Assembly (NCBI GenBank): GCA_016650295.1
Contig: JAENWA010000118.1
Coordinates: 1 to 41,686, forward strand
Origin: Desulfuromonadales bacterium
GTDB taxonomy: Bacteria; Desulfobacterota; Desulfuromonadia; Geobacterales; Pseudopelobacteraceae
Length of the DNA: 41,686 nt
Direction: 5' to 3'
Below, piece after piece: positions 25,419-34,341 of this stretch (its first letter is position 1; each line of letters begins with the position of its first letter). Position numbers and translations under genes: made by a program. The notes beneath the pieces are model-generated. The model did no database searches, had not been told where the DNA came from, and saw only the letters and a program-made list of their open reading frames with translations.

Positions 25419-25609
25419 AAACCCCTAGCCCTGATAAAAAGGATAAGTGCGTTAACGAAGTTGTTTTCTGCCAGCCCCGATAAACGGAATAAGTACGATC
25501 ACGAAATCATTTCTGCAAATAAACAGCTGAAATTATTTCTATCGTACTAAAAATGCAGAAAACAAATTCTAACGCACTAAAAAGACATTTTAAGTCTTTT
25601 TAGGGGTTT
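25419..25609. repeat. 191-bp element of nested inverted and direct repeats (REP/MITE-like)
   Basis: The ends are a perfect inverted pair AAACCCCTA (25419-25427) and TAGGGGTTT (25601-25609). Inside are two direct copies of a roughly 43-base unit (25428-25471 and 25474-25516), each starting GCCC(T/C)GATAAA and ending TTCTGC. Two shorter inverted copies follow (25526-25548 and 25555-25578). The outer pair shares AGTGCGTTA and GTTTTCTGC; the inner pair shares AGTACGAT and ATTTC. The whole can fold into one long stem. It carries no gene. It lies between the pfkA stop and the rrf2 start. Confidence 0.8.
25578..25602. terminator. Terminator of pfkA within the nested repeat element
   Basis: TAAAAAGAC, a 7-base loop, then GTCTTTTTA make a perfect 9-bp stem with T-runs on both strands, 59 bases after the pfkA stop. 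Confidence 0.65.
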
Positions 25610-25660
25610 TTCAGAAATTTGTCAATAAAATTGTACGGTCTGCTTTTTTTGCGGCCGGAT

Positions 25661-26749
25661 TCAGCGTCCCATCATAATGCCGAGATCTTCGGCGGTTTTA
25701 ACGATCTCGCCTTCGGGATCGACCAGTTTCAGGTCGCGGGTCGCCTCCTCTATGGTAACCGAGGTAATGGTACGCCCTTTCAGGCAGGCCATGCGACCGA
25801 ATTCTCCGTCGGCAATCATCTGCACCGCCTTGGTGCCAAAACGGCTTCCCAGGCCGCGGTCAAAGGTTGTGGGGGAACCTCCGCGCTGCAGGTGCCCCAG
25901 GACCGTCACCCGGACATCCATATCCAGGCACTGTTCAATCTGTTTAGCTACGTACTGGCCGATGCCGCCCAGACGTTCAATTATTTGGCATTCATCGGCC
26001 GCCTTGGCAACTACCCGGTCGCCTCCGGCCGGAAAGGCGCCCTCTGCTGCAACGACGATGCTGAAACGGCTGCCCCGGGCAGAACGTTCCTTGATCGAGG
26101 AACAGATGCGCGCCAGGTCAAAGGGGATCTCCGGTATCAGGATCACATCCGCTCCCCCGGCAATGCCAGACTCCAGCGCTATCCAACCGGCATAGCGCCC
26201 CATCACCTCCAGAATCATCACCCGGTGATGGCTCTCGGCGGTGGTGTGCAGCTTGTCCAGTGCATCGGTGGCGGTTTCCAGGGCGGTGTTGTAGCCGAAG
26301 GTAAAATCTGTTTCGCACAAGTCATTGTCGATAGTCTTGGGAACTCCCACCACCTGCACGCCTTTTTTTGCCAGCTCCAGGGCGATCTTGAGCGAGCCTT
26401 CACCCCCTACCGCAATCAGCGCATCCAGGCCCAGGGTCTGGATGTTTTCCACAACACGATCGGAAATATCCTTCTGTACAATTTTTCCATCCAGCTCCAC
26501 CGGGTAGTTAAACGGATTGCCGCGGTTGGTGGTGCCCAGGATCGTGCCGCCGCGGGGCAGGATGCCGCGTACGCTTTCCAGGGTCAACGGTATGCATTTT
26601 CTCAGGTCCAGCAGGCCGTCAAAGCCGTCCTCAATGCCGATGACCTGCCAGCCATGCCGGATAATGGCGGACTTCACCACGCCGCGGATGACCGCATTCA
26701 GGCCCGGACAGTCGCCGCCACCGGTCAGGATACCGATATTTTTGCACAT
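25661..26749 (-). CDS. pfkA: 6-phosphofructokinase (mixed-substrate group III type)
   Basis: This 362-residue enzyme phosphorylates fructose 6-phosphate, the committed step of glycolysis. It has the nucleotide loop GILTGGGDCPGLNAV (about 6-20), GGEGS (115-119), PKTIDND (137-143, with the catalytic Asp D141), MGRYAGW and PEIPF. The glycine in GGEGS (E. coli 104 position) suggests ATP use, while the lysine in PKTIDND is the residue seen in PPi enzymes. The Gly/Lys pair is found in group III ATP enzymes, so ATP is more likely than pyrophosphate. It starts 13 bases after tatC with GGAGG at the start, so the two are cotranscribed. Confidence 0.93.
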   Translation of the reverse strand: MCKNIGILTGGGDCPGLNAVIRGVVKSAIIRHGWQVIGIEDGFDGLLDLRKCIPLTLESVRGILPRGGTILGTTNRGNPFNYPVELDGKIVQKDISDRVVENIQTLGLDALIAVGGEGSLKIALELAKKGVQVVGVPKTIDNDLCETDFTFGYNTALETATDALDKLHTTAESHHRVMILEVMGRYAGWIALESGIAGGADVILIPEIPFDLARICSSIKERSARGSRFSIVVAAEGAFPAGGDRVVAKAADECQIIERLGGIGQYVAKQIEQCLDMDVRVTVLGHLQRGGSPTTFDRGLGSRFGTKAVQMIADGEFGRMACLKGRTITSVTIEEATRDLKLVDPEGEIVKTAEDLGIMMGR

Positions 26750-26762
26750 ATGACCTCCTGGT

Positions 26763-27608
26763 TTACGTTACAGGAAGCTCCGGCTCAGCCTCGGGCTTTT
26801 TCTTGCCGAAAATCAGTGCGACCCATACACTGATCTCGTACATCAGGTAGAGCGGCAGCATAATTACGAACATGGTGACCAGATCGGCGTGGAAGGCGGC
26901 GACGACGGAGCTGGCCAGCAGGGCGTACTTGCGCTTGGGGGCTAGCATAGCGTAGCTGACTATGCCGAAACGGGCCAACAGCAGGGTCAGCACCGGCAGT
27001 TCGAAGATCAGGCCGAAGACCAGAATCAGGCGCAGACAGAAGTTGGCATAGGCGCTGATGTTGAACCAGCTTTGCAGACCTTCGGCTTCGTAGGAAAGGG
27101 AAAAGTTGATGATAACCGGCCAGATGACAATCAGGAAAAACATGGCTCCGGCGCAAAAGGTAACCGTGGCTGCGGTAACGAAAGGAACCACCATGCGCCG
27201 TTCTTTACGGGTAAGGCCCGGGGCAATAAAAAGCCAGATCTGGTAGAAGACAATCGGCAGGACCAGAATAAATCCGGCCAGCATTGATATCTTGCACTGG
27301 ATAAAAAACGGCTCAAGCGGTGCGCTGTAATTGAGCGGGTGTTTCTTCTGGGGGGCGTTGATCTCCTGTTCCAGCTTGTAGCGGGTGTACAGGGCCGGTG
27401 ACCATTCCTTGACCTGGCTGTAGGCCTTTTTTTTGATTTCGGTCAGGTAGGTCTTGCCGGTGAGCGGTTTCTCGATGAAATTGAGGATGTCGGTGGAGAA
27501 GTTCCAGGCAACACCCATGCCGATCACGACGGCGATGACAATAACCATCAGACGTTTACGCAACTCGACCAGATGCTCAATAAAAGGGAGTACTTTTTCT
27601 TCGGACAT
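26763..27608 (-). CDS. tatC: Sec-independent protein translocase TatC
   Basis: This 281-residue polytopic inner-membrane protein recognises twin-arginine signal peptides. The cytoplasmic start LPFIEHLVELRKRL, the first helix, the FYQIWLFIAPGLTRKER block and the later FELPVLTLLLARFGIVS match TatC, with six helices expected. The first periplasmic loop (about 40-98) is longer than the roughly 35 residues of E. coli TatC and is charged and lysine-rich. No tatA or tatB gene is in the window; the gene is coupled instead to pfkA. The start at 27608 is consistent with the family. Confidence 0.93.
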   Translation of the reverse strand: MSEEKVLPFIEHLVELRKRLMVIVIAVVIGMGVAWNFSTDILNFIEKPLTGKTYLTEIKKKAYSQVKEWSPALYTRYKLEQEINAPQKKHPLNYSAPLEPFFIQCKISMLAGFILVLPIVFYQIWLFIAPGLTRKERRMVVPFVTAATVTFCAGAMFFLIVIWPVIINFSLSYEAEGLQSWFNISAYANFCLRLILVFGLIFELPVLTLLLARFGIVSYAMLAPKRKYALLASSVVAAFHADLVTMFVIMLPLYLMYEISVWVALIFGKKKPEAEPELPVT

Positions 27609-27759
27609 GCCTCTTACCTATCACAGTGAGTGGTGGTCGTGCAATCGGTTTGATAGTTCGTTTTTGTTGAGATGCAATTATAATGCATATTTATTTTAAT
27701 TCAGCCAACGCATTTATCCTGTTTATCAGGGTTATGAGCTTGTGATAAGATGCCGGCAC

Positions 27760-29976
27760 ATGGATCCCAAGCTGACTACATATGAACGGAAAAAACGTAT
27801 CCGCGAGGCGGTTATTATCTGCCTCGCATTACTTTTGATCATCTTCCTGACACGGGCAGAGATTCGCCTTACGCAAATGAGTGCTGACGCTCCAATGGGC
27901 AGCAATATTGCTATCTTTGGTGTTATTAATATAGTGATATTGCTGGTGATTCTGCTGGTGTACCTCGTTTCGCGCAACGTAGTGAAACTCTTCATGGAGA
28001 GCAGATCAAACCCGCTCACCACGAGGTTGCGAACCAAACTGGTACTTTCCTTTGTCGGTCTTTCGCTGGTTCCCACCATGCTGCTGTTTTTTGCCGCTGC
28101 AGGTTTTATCAATAATACGGTTCACAACTGGTTCAACACCCAGGTCGAAACATCATTGAGTGAATCACTGGAAGTTGCCCAGACCTACTATAAAAACTCG
28201 GCCTCAAACGCCCTGTACTATGGCCGGCAGATCAGCGGTTTTATCAAGACACAGAAGCTGCTGAATCAGGACAATCTTCCGCGCTTGAAGGAATTGATAC
28301 GCCTGAAGCAGAAAGAGTACAACCTCGGTGTGGTAGAAGTGTATTCGGCCCAGCGAGAAGAATTGGTGCGGGCTTCCAATCCGGAGGTGCCCAAAGGCGA
28401 GTTTACCTACCCGGCCTCGGAAGACATTAACGTGGGGTTGGCGGGAAACGAACTGACCCGCATCAATCAGGCCGGCAAGGCCGATTTGATTCGCGGTATC
28501 GTACCGGTCTATTCGACCTACAATCAGAAGGATGTGGTTGGGGTTGTTGTTGTCAACTACTATGTGCCCTATTCTCTGGTCAACAAGATGAAGGAGATCA
28601 CTCAATCCTACCACGAGTTCCGCCAGCTCAAGATACTTAAGAACCCCATACGGACCGGCTATATTATTACCCTGTTCCTGATCACGGTTGTGATCGTGTT
28701 TTTTGCATACTGGATGGGGGTCTATCTGGCCAACAGCATGACCAGGCCGCTTCAGGAACTGGTTGAGGCGACTCGCTCGGTTGCCGACGGCAATCTCGAT
28801 GTTCATATCGAGTCCTATTCACGGGATGAGATCGGCATGCTGGTGCAGTCATTCAATCGCATGACGGAAGATCTCCGTTCCAAGCAGCGCGCTCTCAATG
28901 CCTCCAATCAAGAGCTCTCCCGCATCAACCAGGAGATTGAACAGCGGCGACGCTACATGGAAATCGTATTGCGCAACGTTGCCGCAGGCGTCATATCGGT
29001 CGACAGGGATGGTGTTGTCACCACCATCAATACCTCGGCGGAGAAACTTCTCAATATCAACCCCGGCTCCATAATGGGAAGAAACTTCCGGGACATTCTG
29101 CGAGAAACCCATCTTGATATTGTCAAGGAGAGTCTCAAGGATCTAGTAAAAGCCAAACAGGATACCATCAACCGCCAGATTACCCTGGATGTCCGTGGTA
29201 CAAAGCTTTCATTGCACCTGCACCTGACCATGCTCCGTGACGAGAGCGGCGATTTCATGGGGACCGTCTTGGTGCTGGACGATCTGACCCAGGTTATGAA
29301 GGCCCAGAGGATGGCGGCCTGGCGCGAGGTTGCCCGAAGGATTGCGCATGAGATCAAAAATCCGCTTACCCCGATCCAGCTTTCCGCCCAACGTCTGAGA
29401 AAACGGTATCTTTCCCGTTTTGGCGATGATGAGAAGGTTTTTGACGAATGTACCGATATGATTATCAAATCGGTTGATGAGTTGAAAAATCTGGTTAATG
29501 AATTCTCGAATTTTGCCCGTATGCCGGCTATACAGCCGGAACCGAATGACCTGAACGCGATCATCCGTGAGACCCTGACCCTCTACCAGCAGGCACACCG
29601 GGGGGTAACTTTCAACTTTACTCCGGATTACCATCTCCCGCAGCTCAAGATCGATCGCGACCAGATTAAGCGAGTCGTGATCAATCTCCTTGAAAATGCC
29701 GTGGCAGCCATGGAAGAGCAGGGTACCATAGAGATCAGCAGCCACTATGATCCTGAACTCAAAATGGCGGATTTCCGTATCGCGGACGATGGACCGGGAA
29801 TCCCGCCGGAAGACCGGTCACGACTCTTTGAACCTTATTTCTCCACAAAAAAGACCGGAACCGGTCTCGGTCTGGCAATCGTCAATAGTGTTATCACCGA
29901 TCATAACGGTTTTGTTAGGGTCAGGAATAACGTGCCGAGGGGAGCCTGTTTTGTTGTGGAGCTGCCGGCAGGGTAG
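27760..29976 (+). CDS. NtrY-type membrane sensor histidine kinase
   Basis: This 738-residue protein has four transmembrane helices (about 16-32, 50-71, 93-116 and 300-324). A periplasmic sensing region lies between the third and fourth, followed by HAMP (about 325-378), PAS (about 398-510) and a kinase core. The phospho-histidine is H530 in RRIAHEIKNPLTPIQLSAQRL, a box typical of NtrY/AtoS-like kinases. N (NLLENAVAAM), G1 (DDGPGI) and G2 (GTGLGL) boxes are intact. I use the ATG at 27760, MDPKLTTYERKK; a GTG at 27742 is also in frame and neither has a strong ribosome site. The NtrC-type gene follows, so the two form a two-component system. Confidence 0.9.
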   Translation: MDPKLTTYERKKRIREAVIICLALLLIIFLTRAEIRLTQMSADAPMGSNIAIFGVINIVILLVILLVYLVSRNVVKLFMESRSNPLTTRLRTKLVLSFVGLSLVPTMLLFFAAAGFINNTVHNWFNTQVETSLSESLEVAQTYYKNSASNALYYGRQISGFIKTQKLLNQDNLPRLKELIRLKQKEYNLGVVEVYSAQREELVRASNPEVPKGEFTYPASEDINVGLAGNELTRINQAGKADLIRGIVPVYSTYNQKDVVGVVVVNYYVPYSLVNKMKEITQSYHEFRQLKILKNPIRTGYIITLFLITVVIVFFAYWMGVYLANSMTRPLQELVEATRSVADGNLDVHIESYSRDEIGMLVQSFNRMTEDLRSKQRALNASNQELSRINQEIEQRRRYMEIVLRNVAAGVISVDRDGVVTTINTSAEKLLNINPGSIMGRNFRDILRETHLDIVKESLKDLVKAKQDTINRQITLDVRGTKLSLHLHLTMLRDESGDFMGTVLVLDDLTQVMKAQRMAAWREVARRIAHEIKNPLTPIQLSAQRLRKRYLSRFGDDEKVFDECTDMIIKSVDELKNLVNEFSNFARMPAIQPEPNDLNAIIRETLTLYQQAHRGVTFNFTPDYHLPQLKIDRDQIKRVVINLLENAVAAMEEQGTIEISSHYDPELKMADFRIADDGPGIPPEDRSRLFEPYFSTKKTGTGLGLAIVNSVITDHNGFVRVRNNVPRGACFVVELPAG

Positions 29977-30037
29977 GAGTCTGTCGGATGTTTTCCGATT
30001 TCATCTTATAGAGTAAAATGCGTGCGTGGGGTGTCAT

Positions 30038-31411
30038 GTGTCAAAAACAATACTGGTAGTAGATGACGAAAAGGATATCAGGATTTCACTGACCGGAGTT
30101 CTCGAAGATGAAGGTTACCAGGTCGTGACGGCATCCAGTGGAGCCGAAGCACTGGAAAAAGCACGGGAAGATCTGCCTGACCTTGTGCTCCTCGATATCT
30201 GGATGCCGGGTATGGATGGGCTTGAAACACTGGAAAAACTGAAAACCTCGATGCCGTACATCACGGTCATCATGATATCGGGGCATGGAACCATCGAAAC
30301 CGCCGTGCGCACAACCAAGCTGGGCGCCTACGATTTTATCGAAAAACCGCTGTCACTGGACAAGGTGCTGATTGCCGTGAGTAATGCCTTGCGCATGAAA
30401 GATCTCAGCATCGAAAACGCTGAACTCAAGCGGGCGGCTGGTAACGAACATGAATTGATAGGCGGCACTGCGGTCATGGGAGAATTGCGGGAGCAGATCA
30501 TGCGTGTCGCCCCGACGAATGCTTCGGTGCTGGTGAGCGGAGAAAATGGAACCGGGAAGGAGCTGGTGGCGCGTTCGATTCATTATTACAGCCAGCGACA
30601 TGACAAGGCTTTCGTGGCCATCAATTGCGCAGCCATCCCGGAAGAGCTGATCGAGAGTGAGTTGTTCGGCCATGAGAAGGGTGCCTTTACGGGGGCTCTG
30701 GCCCAGAAAAAAGGTAAATTCGACCTGGCTGATGGCGGTACGCTCTTTCTGGACGAAATCGGCGACATGTCACTCAAGACCCAGGCCAAGGTGTTGCGCA
30801 TCATTCAGGAGCGCTGTTTTGAAAGGGTCGGCGGGACCCGTCTGGTAAAGGTTGATGTCAGAATTATTGCCGCCACGAACAAGGATCTCGATGAGGAAAT
30901 CCGTGGCGGGCGGTTTCGGGAGGACCTCTATTACCGGCTCAATGTGGTTCCATTCAAGGTGCCCGCGCTTCGCGAGCGACCTGATGACATCCCCCTGCTG
31001 GTGCAGCACCTTGTAAGTCTGTTATTAAGAAAAGAGGGACGTGAGCCGAAGCATTTTCTTCCTGAAGCCCTGGTAACGCTCAAACAGTACCATTGGCCGG
31101 GAAATGTCAGGGAACTCAGGAATATCATAGAGCGGATTCTGATCATGACGCCGGGCCGCACGATCACCAGTGAAGACATACCCGACCTGCGGGAAGGGCA
31201 CATTGAATCGAGAGTCCCCTGTCCCGTGCCTGAAGGATCGTTCGCTTTGTCAACCCTGAGGGAGGCCCGCGAAGAGTTTGAACGTGAGTTCATTATCCGG
31301 AAACTTGAGGAAAATGACTGGAACATCTCGCGTACGGCAGATATCATCGAGCTGGAGCGAAGCAACCTGCACCGCAAGATCAAAAGTTATGGGATTGATG
31401 TGCATAAGTAA
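30038..31411 (+). CDS. NtrC-family sigma-54-dependent response regulator
   Basis: This 457-residue protein has a receiver (1-125, phospho-acceptor D53), a sigma-54 AAA+ domain (about 145-385) and a Fis-type HTH (about 415-455). The AAA+ Walker A is GENGTGKE, the sigma-54 contact loop is GAFTGA, and Walker B is LFLDEIGDM; all are intact, so it should activate sigma-54 promoters when phosphorylated. The start is GTG (MSKTILVVDDE) with GGGG 6-8 bases upstream, 60 bases after the kinase gene. It is the likely partner of the NtrY-type kinase. Its targets are unknown; ctpA downstream is a candidate. Confidence 0.94.
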   Translation: MSKTILVVDDEKDIRISLTGVLEDEGYQVVTASSGAEALEKAREDLPDLVLLDIWMPGMDGLETLEKLKTSMPYITVIMISGHGTIETAVRTTKLGAYDFIEKPLSLDKVLIAVSNALRMKDLSIENAELKRAAGNEHELIGGTAVMGELREQIMRVAPTNASVLVSGENGTGKELVARSIHYYSQRHDKAFVAINCAAIPEELIESELFGHEKGAFTGALAQKKGKFDLADGGTLFLDEIGDMSLKTQAKVLRIIQERCFERVGGTRLVKVDVRIIAATNKDLDEEIRGGRFREDLYYRLNVVPFKVPALRERPDDIPLLVQHLVSLLLRKEGREPKHFLPEALVTLKQYHWPGNVRELRNIIERILIMTPGRTITSEDIPDLREGHIESRVPCPVPEGSFALSTLREAREEFEREFIIRKLEENDWNISRTADIIELERSNLHRKIKSYGIDVHK

Positions 31412-31470
31412 GGCCGCGCCTTGAAGGATATGGAAACAGTCTCAATATTTTTATTGGAGTTATTATCCTC

Positions 31471-32853
31471 ATGCGGAACCCTTTGTCAAAACTCCTGACC
31501 AGTGTCGTCCTGACGGGTATCATTCTCTGTCTGGCACTGATCCTTTTCAATCGTTGGAATCCGCGGGGAAAACATCCCGATGCCGACTACCTGTCACTTC
31601 TGCAAGAAGCATATTCCGCCGTTACCAAGCACTATGTGGACAAGCCGGACGACAAAAAAATGGCAAAGAGCATGATTGACGGCATGCTTGCATCACTGGA
31701 TCCTCATAGCGCGTATCTGCCCCCCGAACCCTATAAGGAGATGGAGGTCCAGATGTCGGGGGCTTTTGGCGGTGTCGGTATTGAGCTGGGAACGAAGGAT
31801 GGCCGGCTGACAGTAATCGCTCCCATAGATGATACGCCGGCATTCCGGGCAGGAATCCAGGCCAATGATCATATCTGGAAGATTGACGGCACGCCGACCC
31901 TCAACATGAACATCTCCGCGGCAGTCAAGCGTATGCGCGGCGAAAAGGGCACCCCGGTTACGCTGACAATACTGCGGGGAGACTCTTCCAAGCCGCTGGT
32001 GTACAACCTGATTCGCGACATCATAAAAATAAAAAGCGTCAAGTCACGGCTGCTGGACCAGGGCTATGGTTTTATACGGATTGCACAGTTTCAGGAGCGC
32101 ACCGGCAGTGAGTTCAAGCAGGCGCTTCAGGAGCTGAACGCAGCCAACGGCGGTCATCTCAAGGGACTGGTTATCGATCTTCGTTACAACCCCGGCGGCC
32201 TGCTGGGCTCGTGTATTGATGTGGCCAACTGCTTTATCGGTGACGATATCAAGAATACACTGATCGTATCCACCAAGGGACGGCTTCCCGAATCCAACCA
32301 CGCCTTCAATGCCACTCTGGGCAGCAAGGAGTCGCGTTATCCGATTGTCGTCCTGATCAACGGGGGCAGCGCCAGCGCTTCGGAAATCGTTGCCGGTGCG
32401 CTCCAGGATCACAAGCGGGCGATCATCATGGGCAAACAGAGTTTTGGCAAGGGATCGGTGCAGAGTATCTTTCCCATGCGGGAAAATGCGGCTCTCAAGT
32501 TGACCACAGCCCGCTACTATACCCCCAGCGGCCGTTCCATCCAGGCCAAGGGCATTGTTCCGGATATTGTTGTGGACAGCATAAAGCCCGTACCGGCTAA
32601 AGGGAGTGTTGACGGCGTATTCAAGGAGAATGATCTTGAGAATCGTCTGGCGCCGGAGGGGGGGACGGAACCGTTACGGAAGGAGGCTGTACCTGTACAG
32701 AAAGCCGCTCCTGCGCCGGCACCTCAAAAGAGTGTGCCGGTGTCACCGCATACTGCTACGAGAGATGTTGACCCGGACAAGGACTACCAGCTCAATCGAG
32801 CACTTGAGTTGTTGCGGTCACTGAGTCTGCTCAAGGAGCAGGGGTTCAGCTAA
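31471..32853 (+). CDS. Carboxyl-terminal processing protease (CtpA/Prc, S41)
   Basis: This 460-residue protein has a single N-terminal signal anchor (about 8-26). A CTP helical region with GMLASLDPHSAYL (about 71-83), a PDZ domain (about 95-180) and an S41 catalytic domain follow. The catalytic serine lies in GGSASASE (298-305) and the lysine is K327 in GKQSFGKGSVQ. Such proteases trim or degrade exported proteins from the C-terminus in the periplasm. The tail (about 375-440) is Pro/Ala/Lys-rich and ends in a helix with RALELLRS. It lies 59 bases after ntrC and is probably cotranscribed with the two-component pair, which suggests an envelope-stress circuit. Confidence 0.93.
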   Translation: MRNPLSKLLTSVVLTGIILCLALILFNRWNPRGKHPDADYLSLLQEAYSAVTKHYVDKPDDKKMAKSMIDGMLASLDPHSAYLPPEPYKEMEVQMSGAFGGVGIELGTKDGRLTVIAPIDDTPAFRAGIQANDHIWKIDGTPTLNMNISAAVKRMRGEKGTPVTLTILRGDSSKPLVYNLIRDIIKIKSVKSRLLDQGYGFIRIAQFQERTGSEFKQALQELNAANGGHLKGLVIDLRYNPGGLLGSCIDVANCFIGDDIKNTLIVSTKGRLPESNHAFNATLGSKESRYPIVVLINGGSASASEIVAGALQDHKRAIIMGKQSFGKGSVQSIFPMRENAALKLTTARYYTPSGRSIQAKGIVPDIVVDSIKPVPAKGSVDGVFKENDLENRLAPEGGTEPLRKEAVPVQKAAPAPAPQKSVPVSPHTATRDVDPDKDYQLNRALELLRSLSLLKEQGFS

Positions 32854-33076
32854 GGCCGCGGTTCCGGAAGATCCGCATCAGCAGGACGCCGAGGATGGAA
32901 AGGCACAGTCCCACGCAGGTGAACAGGTAGCCGATTGACCGCCCCTCACCCCATCCCCACAGGTCGCGTCCTTTCATCATGACGATCAGCGCTACTCCGC
33001 TGAAACAGCCCACACCACCGACGATATAGACGGCAAAGGCGACCAGTGCCAGTCCGATGCCCTGTTTTTTTGCCAT
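32846..33076 (-). CDS. Small two-helix membrane protein (76 aa)
   Basis: The product MAKKQGIGLALVAFAVY... has two hydrophobic helices (about 8-33 and 48-68) joined by a KGRDLWGWGEGRS loop, and a basic tail. AGGG lies about 8 bases before the ATG. It is next to trpC and overlaps the convergent ctpA gene by 8 bases at its end. I recognise no family beyond a small hypothetical inner-membrane protein. Confidence 0.7.
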   Translation of the reverse strand: MAKKQGIGLALVAFAVYIVGGVGCFSGVALIVMMKGRDLWGWGEGRSIGYLFTCVGLCLSILGVLLMRIFRNRGLS

Positions 33077-33099
33077 AAGTGAATCCCTTTTGGAAATCT

Positions 33100-33906
33100 T
33101 CAGTCGTTCAGTAGTTCCTGCAGTTTTGCCCCGATATCATCTTCACGCATCAGCGATTCGCCGATCAGGAAGGCCCCGGCGCCGTCGGCCTGCAGACGGG
33201 TGATGTCGCTCCGGCTGTTGATGCCGCTCTCGGCCACCAGCAGGCGATCCGGCGGCATCATCCGCGCCAGACGCCCCGTTGTTCCCAGATCGGTCACAAA
33301 GGTCCTCAGATTGCGGTTGTTGACGCCGATCAGGGAGCAGTCGGTCCGGAGAGCTGTCTCCATCTCGGCCTCGTCGTGTACCTCCAGCAGAACATCCAGA
33401 TGCAACTCACGGGCAAGCGCATGGAACTCCCGCAACTGAGCCAGTTCAAGACAGGCGGCGATCAGCAGTATCGCGTCGGCCCCGGCGGCGCGGGCCTCGT
33501 AGATCTGGTAGGGATCGCAGATGAAGTCCTTGCGTAAGAGCGGCAGGGAGACGGTTTCCCGAATCAGGACCAGAAATCGCAGGTGCCCCATGAAGAAATG
33601 TTCGTCGGTCAGCACCGACAGGCAGGTGGCGCCGTTGTTCTGGTAGATCTCGGCGATATCCAGGGGATCAAAATCAGGGCGGATGATCCCCTTACTGGGG
33701 GAACCTTTCTTGACCTCGGCAATGATAGCGGTCCAGTTCGAGGCAGCGGCCTCGCGCAGATGCCGCTCAAAGCCGCGCGGCACATCCTCCAGGTCGGCGA
33801 TGCGGGACTTCAGTTCGCTGACCGAAACGGCCGCCTTGGCTGTCGCCACTTCGTGCTGCTTGTGCTCCATGATGTTTTTCAGGATGTCAGGTGTTTTGGT
33901 GGTCAT
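33100..33906 (-). CDS. trpC: Indole-3-glycerol phosphate synthase
   Basis: This 268-residue TIM-barrel enzyme makes indole-3-glycerol phosphate from CdRP. IIAEVKKGSPSKG, SVLTDEHFFMG, LLRKDFICDPYQIYEAR, LEVHDE, IGVNNRNLRTF and ESGINSRSD carry the conserved catalytic lysines and glutamates. It stands alone in function (not fused to trpF). Upstream on the same strand lies a toxin-antitoxin pair, then trpD. trpF and trpB do not follow. Confidence 0.96.
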   Translation of the reverse strand: MTTKTPDILKNIMEHKQHEVATAKAAVSVSELKSRIADLEDVPRGFERHLREAAASNWTAIIAEVKKGSPSKGIIRPDFDPLDIAEIYQNNGATCLSVLTDEHFFMGHLRFLVLIRETVSLPLLRKDFICDPYQIYEARAAGADAILLIAACLELAQLREFHALARELHLDVLLEVHDEAEMETALRTDCSLIGVNNRNLRTFVTDLGTTGRLARMMPPDRLLVAESGINSRSDITRLQADGAGAFLIGESLMREDDIGAKLQELLND

Positions 33907-33990
33907 GGTTTGTTCTTTCTATTGGATTAGTTGCGGGGCGGCGTTTGACCTGCGTGGCGTGCTCTTGCCTCGTCACGGGCCGAAGCGATG

Positions 33991-34341
33991 TTACAGCAAT
34001 TGCCGATAGTCGCAGTGCAGAGCCTCGGCCATTTTCTTTGCGCGTTCTTTGCCGATAACTCGTTTGCCGTTTTCCATCTCGCTGATATGGTGTTGCGGTA
34101 TGCCGGTCAATGCGGAGAGCTGTTTTTGAGTAAGGTTTTCACGAGTGCGATATGCCCGCAGTGCAACTTGCGTTTCCTTGCCGACGTATTCCGGGAAAAC
34201 CTCGGCAATGGAGTAGGTTCGGTCTTCCTCTGACTCAACAGTCTCCGCGTAGCGTTTTATCAAAGGTGCATTGTGGCGATGAACCCGCAGTTGCAAGGTA
34301 ATCATGTCATCAATAGGGAGCTTTTTCGTGAGTGCCTGCAT
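33991..34341 (-). CDS. HigA-type XRE antitoxin
   Basis: This 116-residue protein has an extended N-terminal region (about 1-50) and a C-terminal XRE helix-turn-helix: YRTRENLTQKQLSALTGIPQHHISEMENGKR (about 60-92). It is second in order, after the toxin, as in higBA/relE-xre pairs, and its start overlaps the toxin's end by 32 bases. The start MQALTKK is chosen over MITLQLRV 12 codons later; either is possible. It should neutralise the toxin and repress the promoter just upstream of the toxin gene. Confidence 0.85.
   Translation of the reverse strand: MQALTKKLPIDDMITLQLRVHRHNAPLIKRYAETVESEEDRTYSIAEVFPEYVGKETQVALRAYRTRENLTQKQLSALTGIPQHHISEMENGKRVIGKERAKKMAEALHCDYRQLL

Noticed and set aside
25619-26833. 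404-codon + strand open frame across pfkA
   Set aside because: It is antisense to an intact phosphofructokinase gene, with shadow composition and no recognisable motif.
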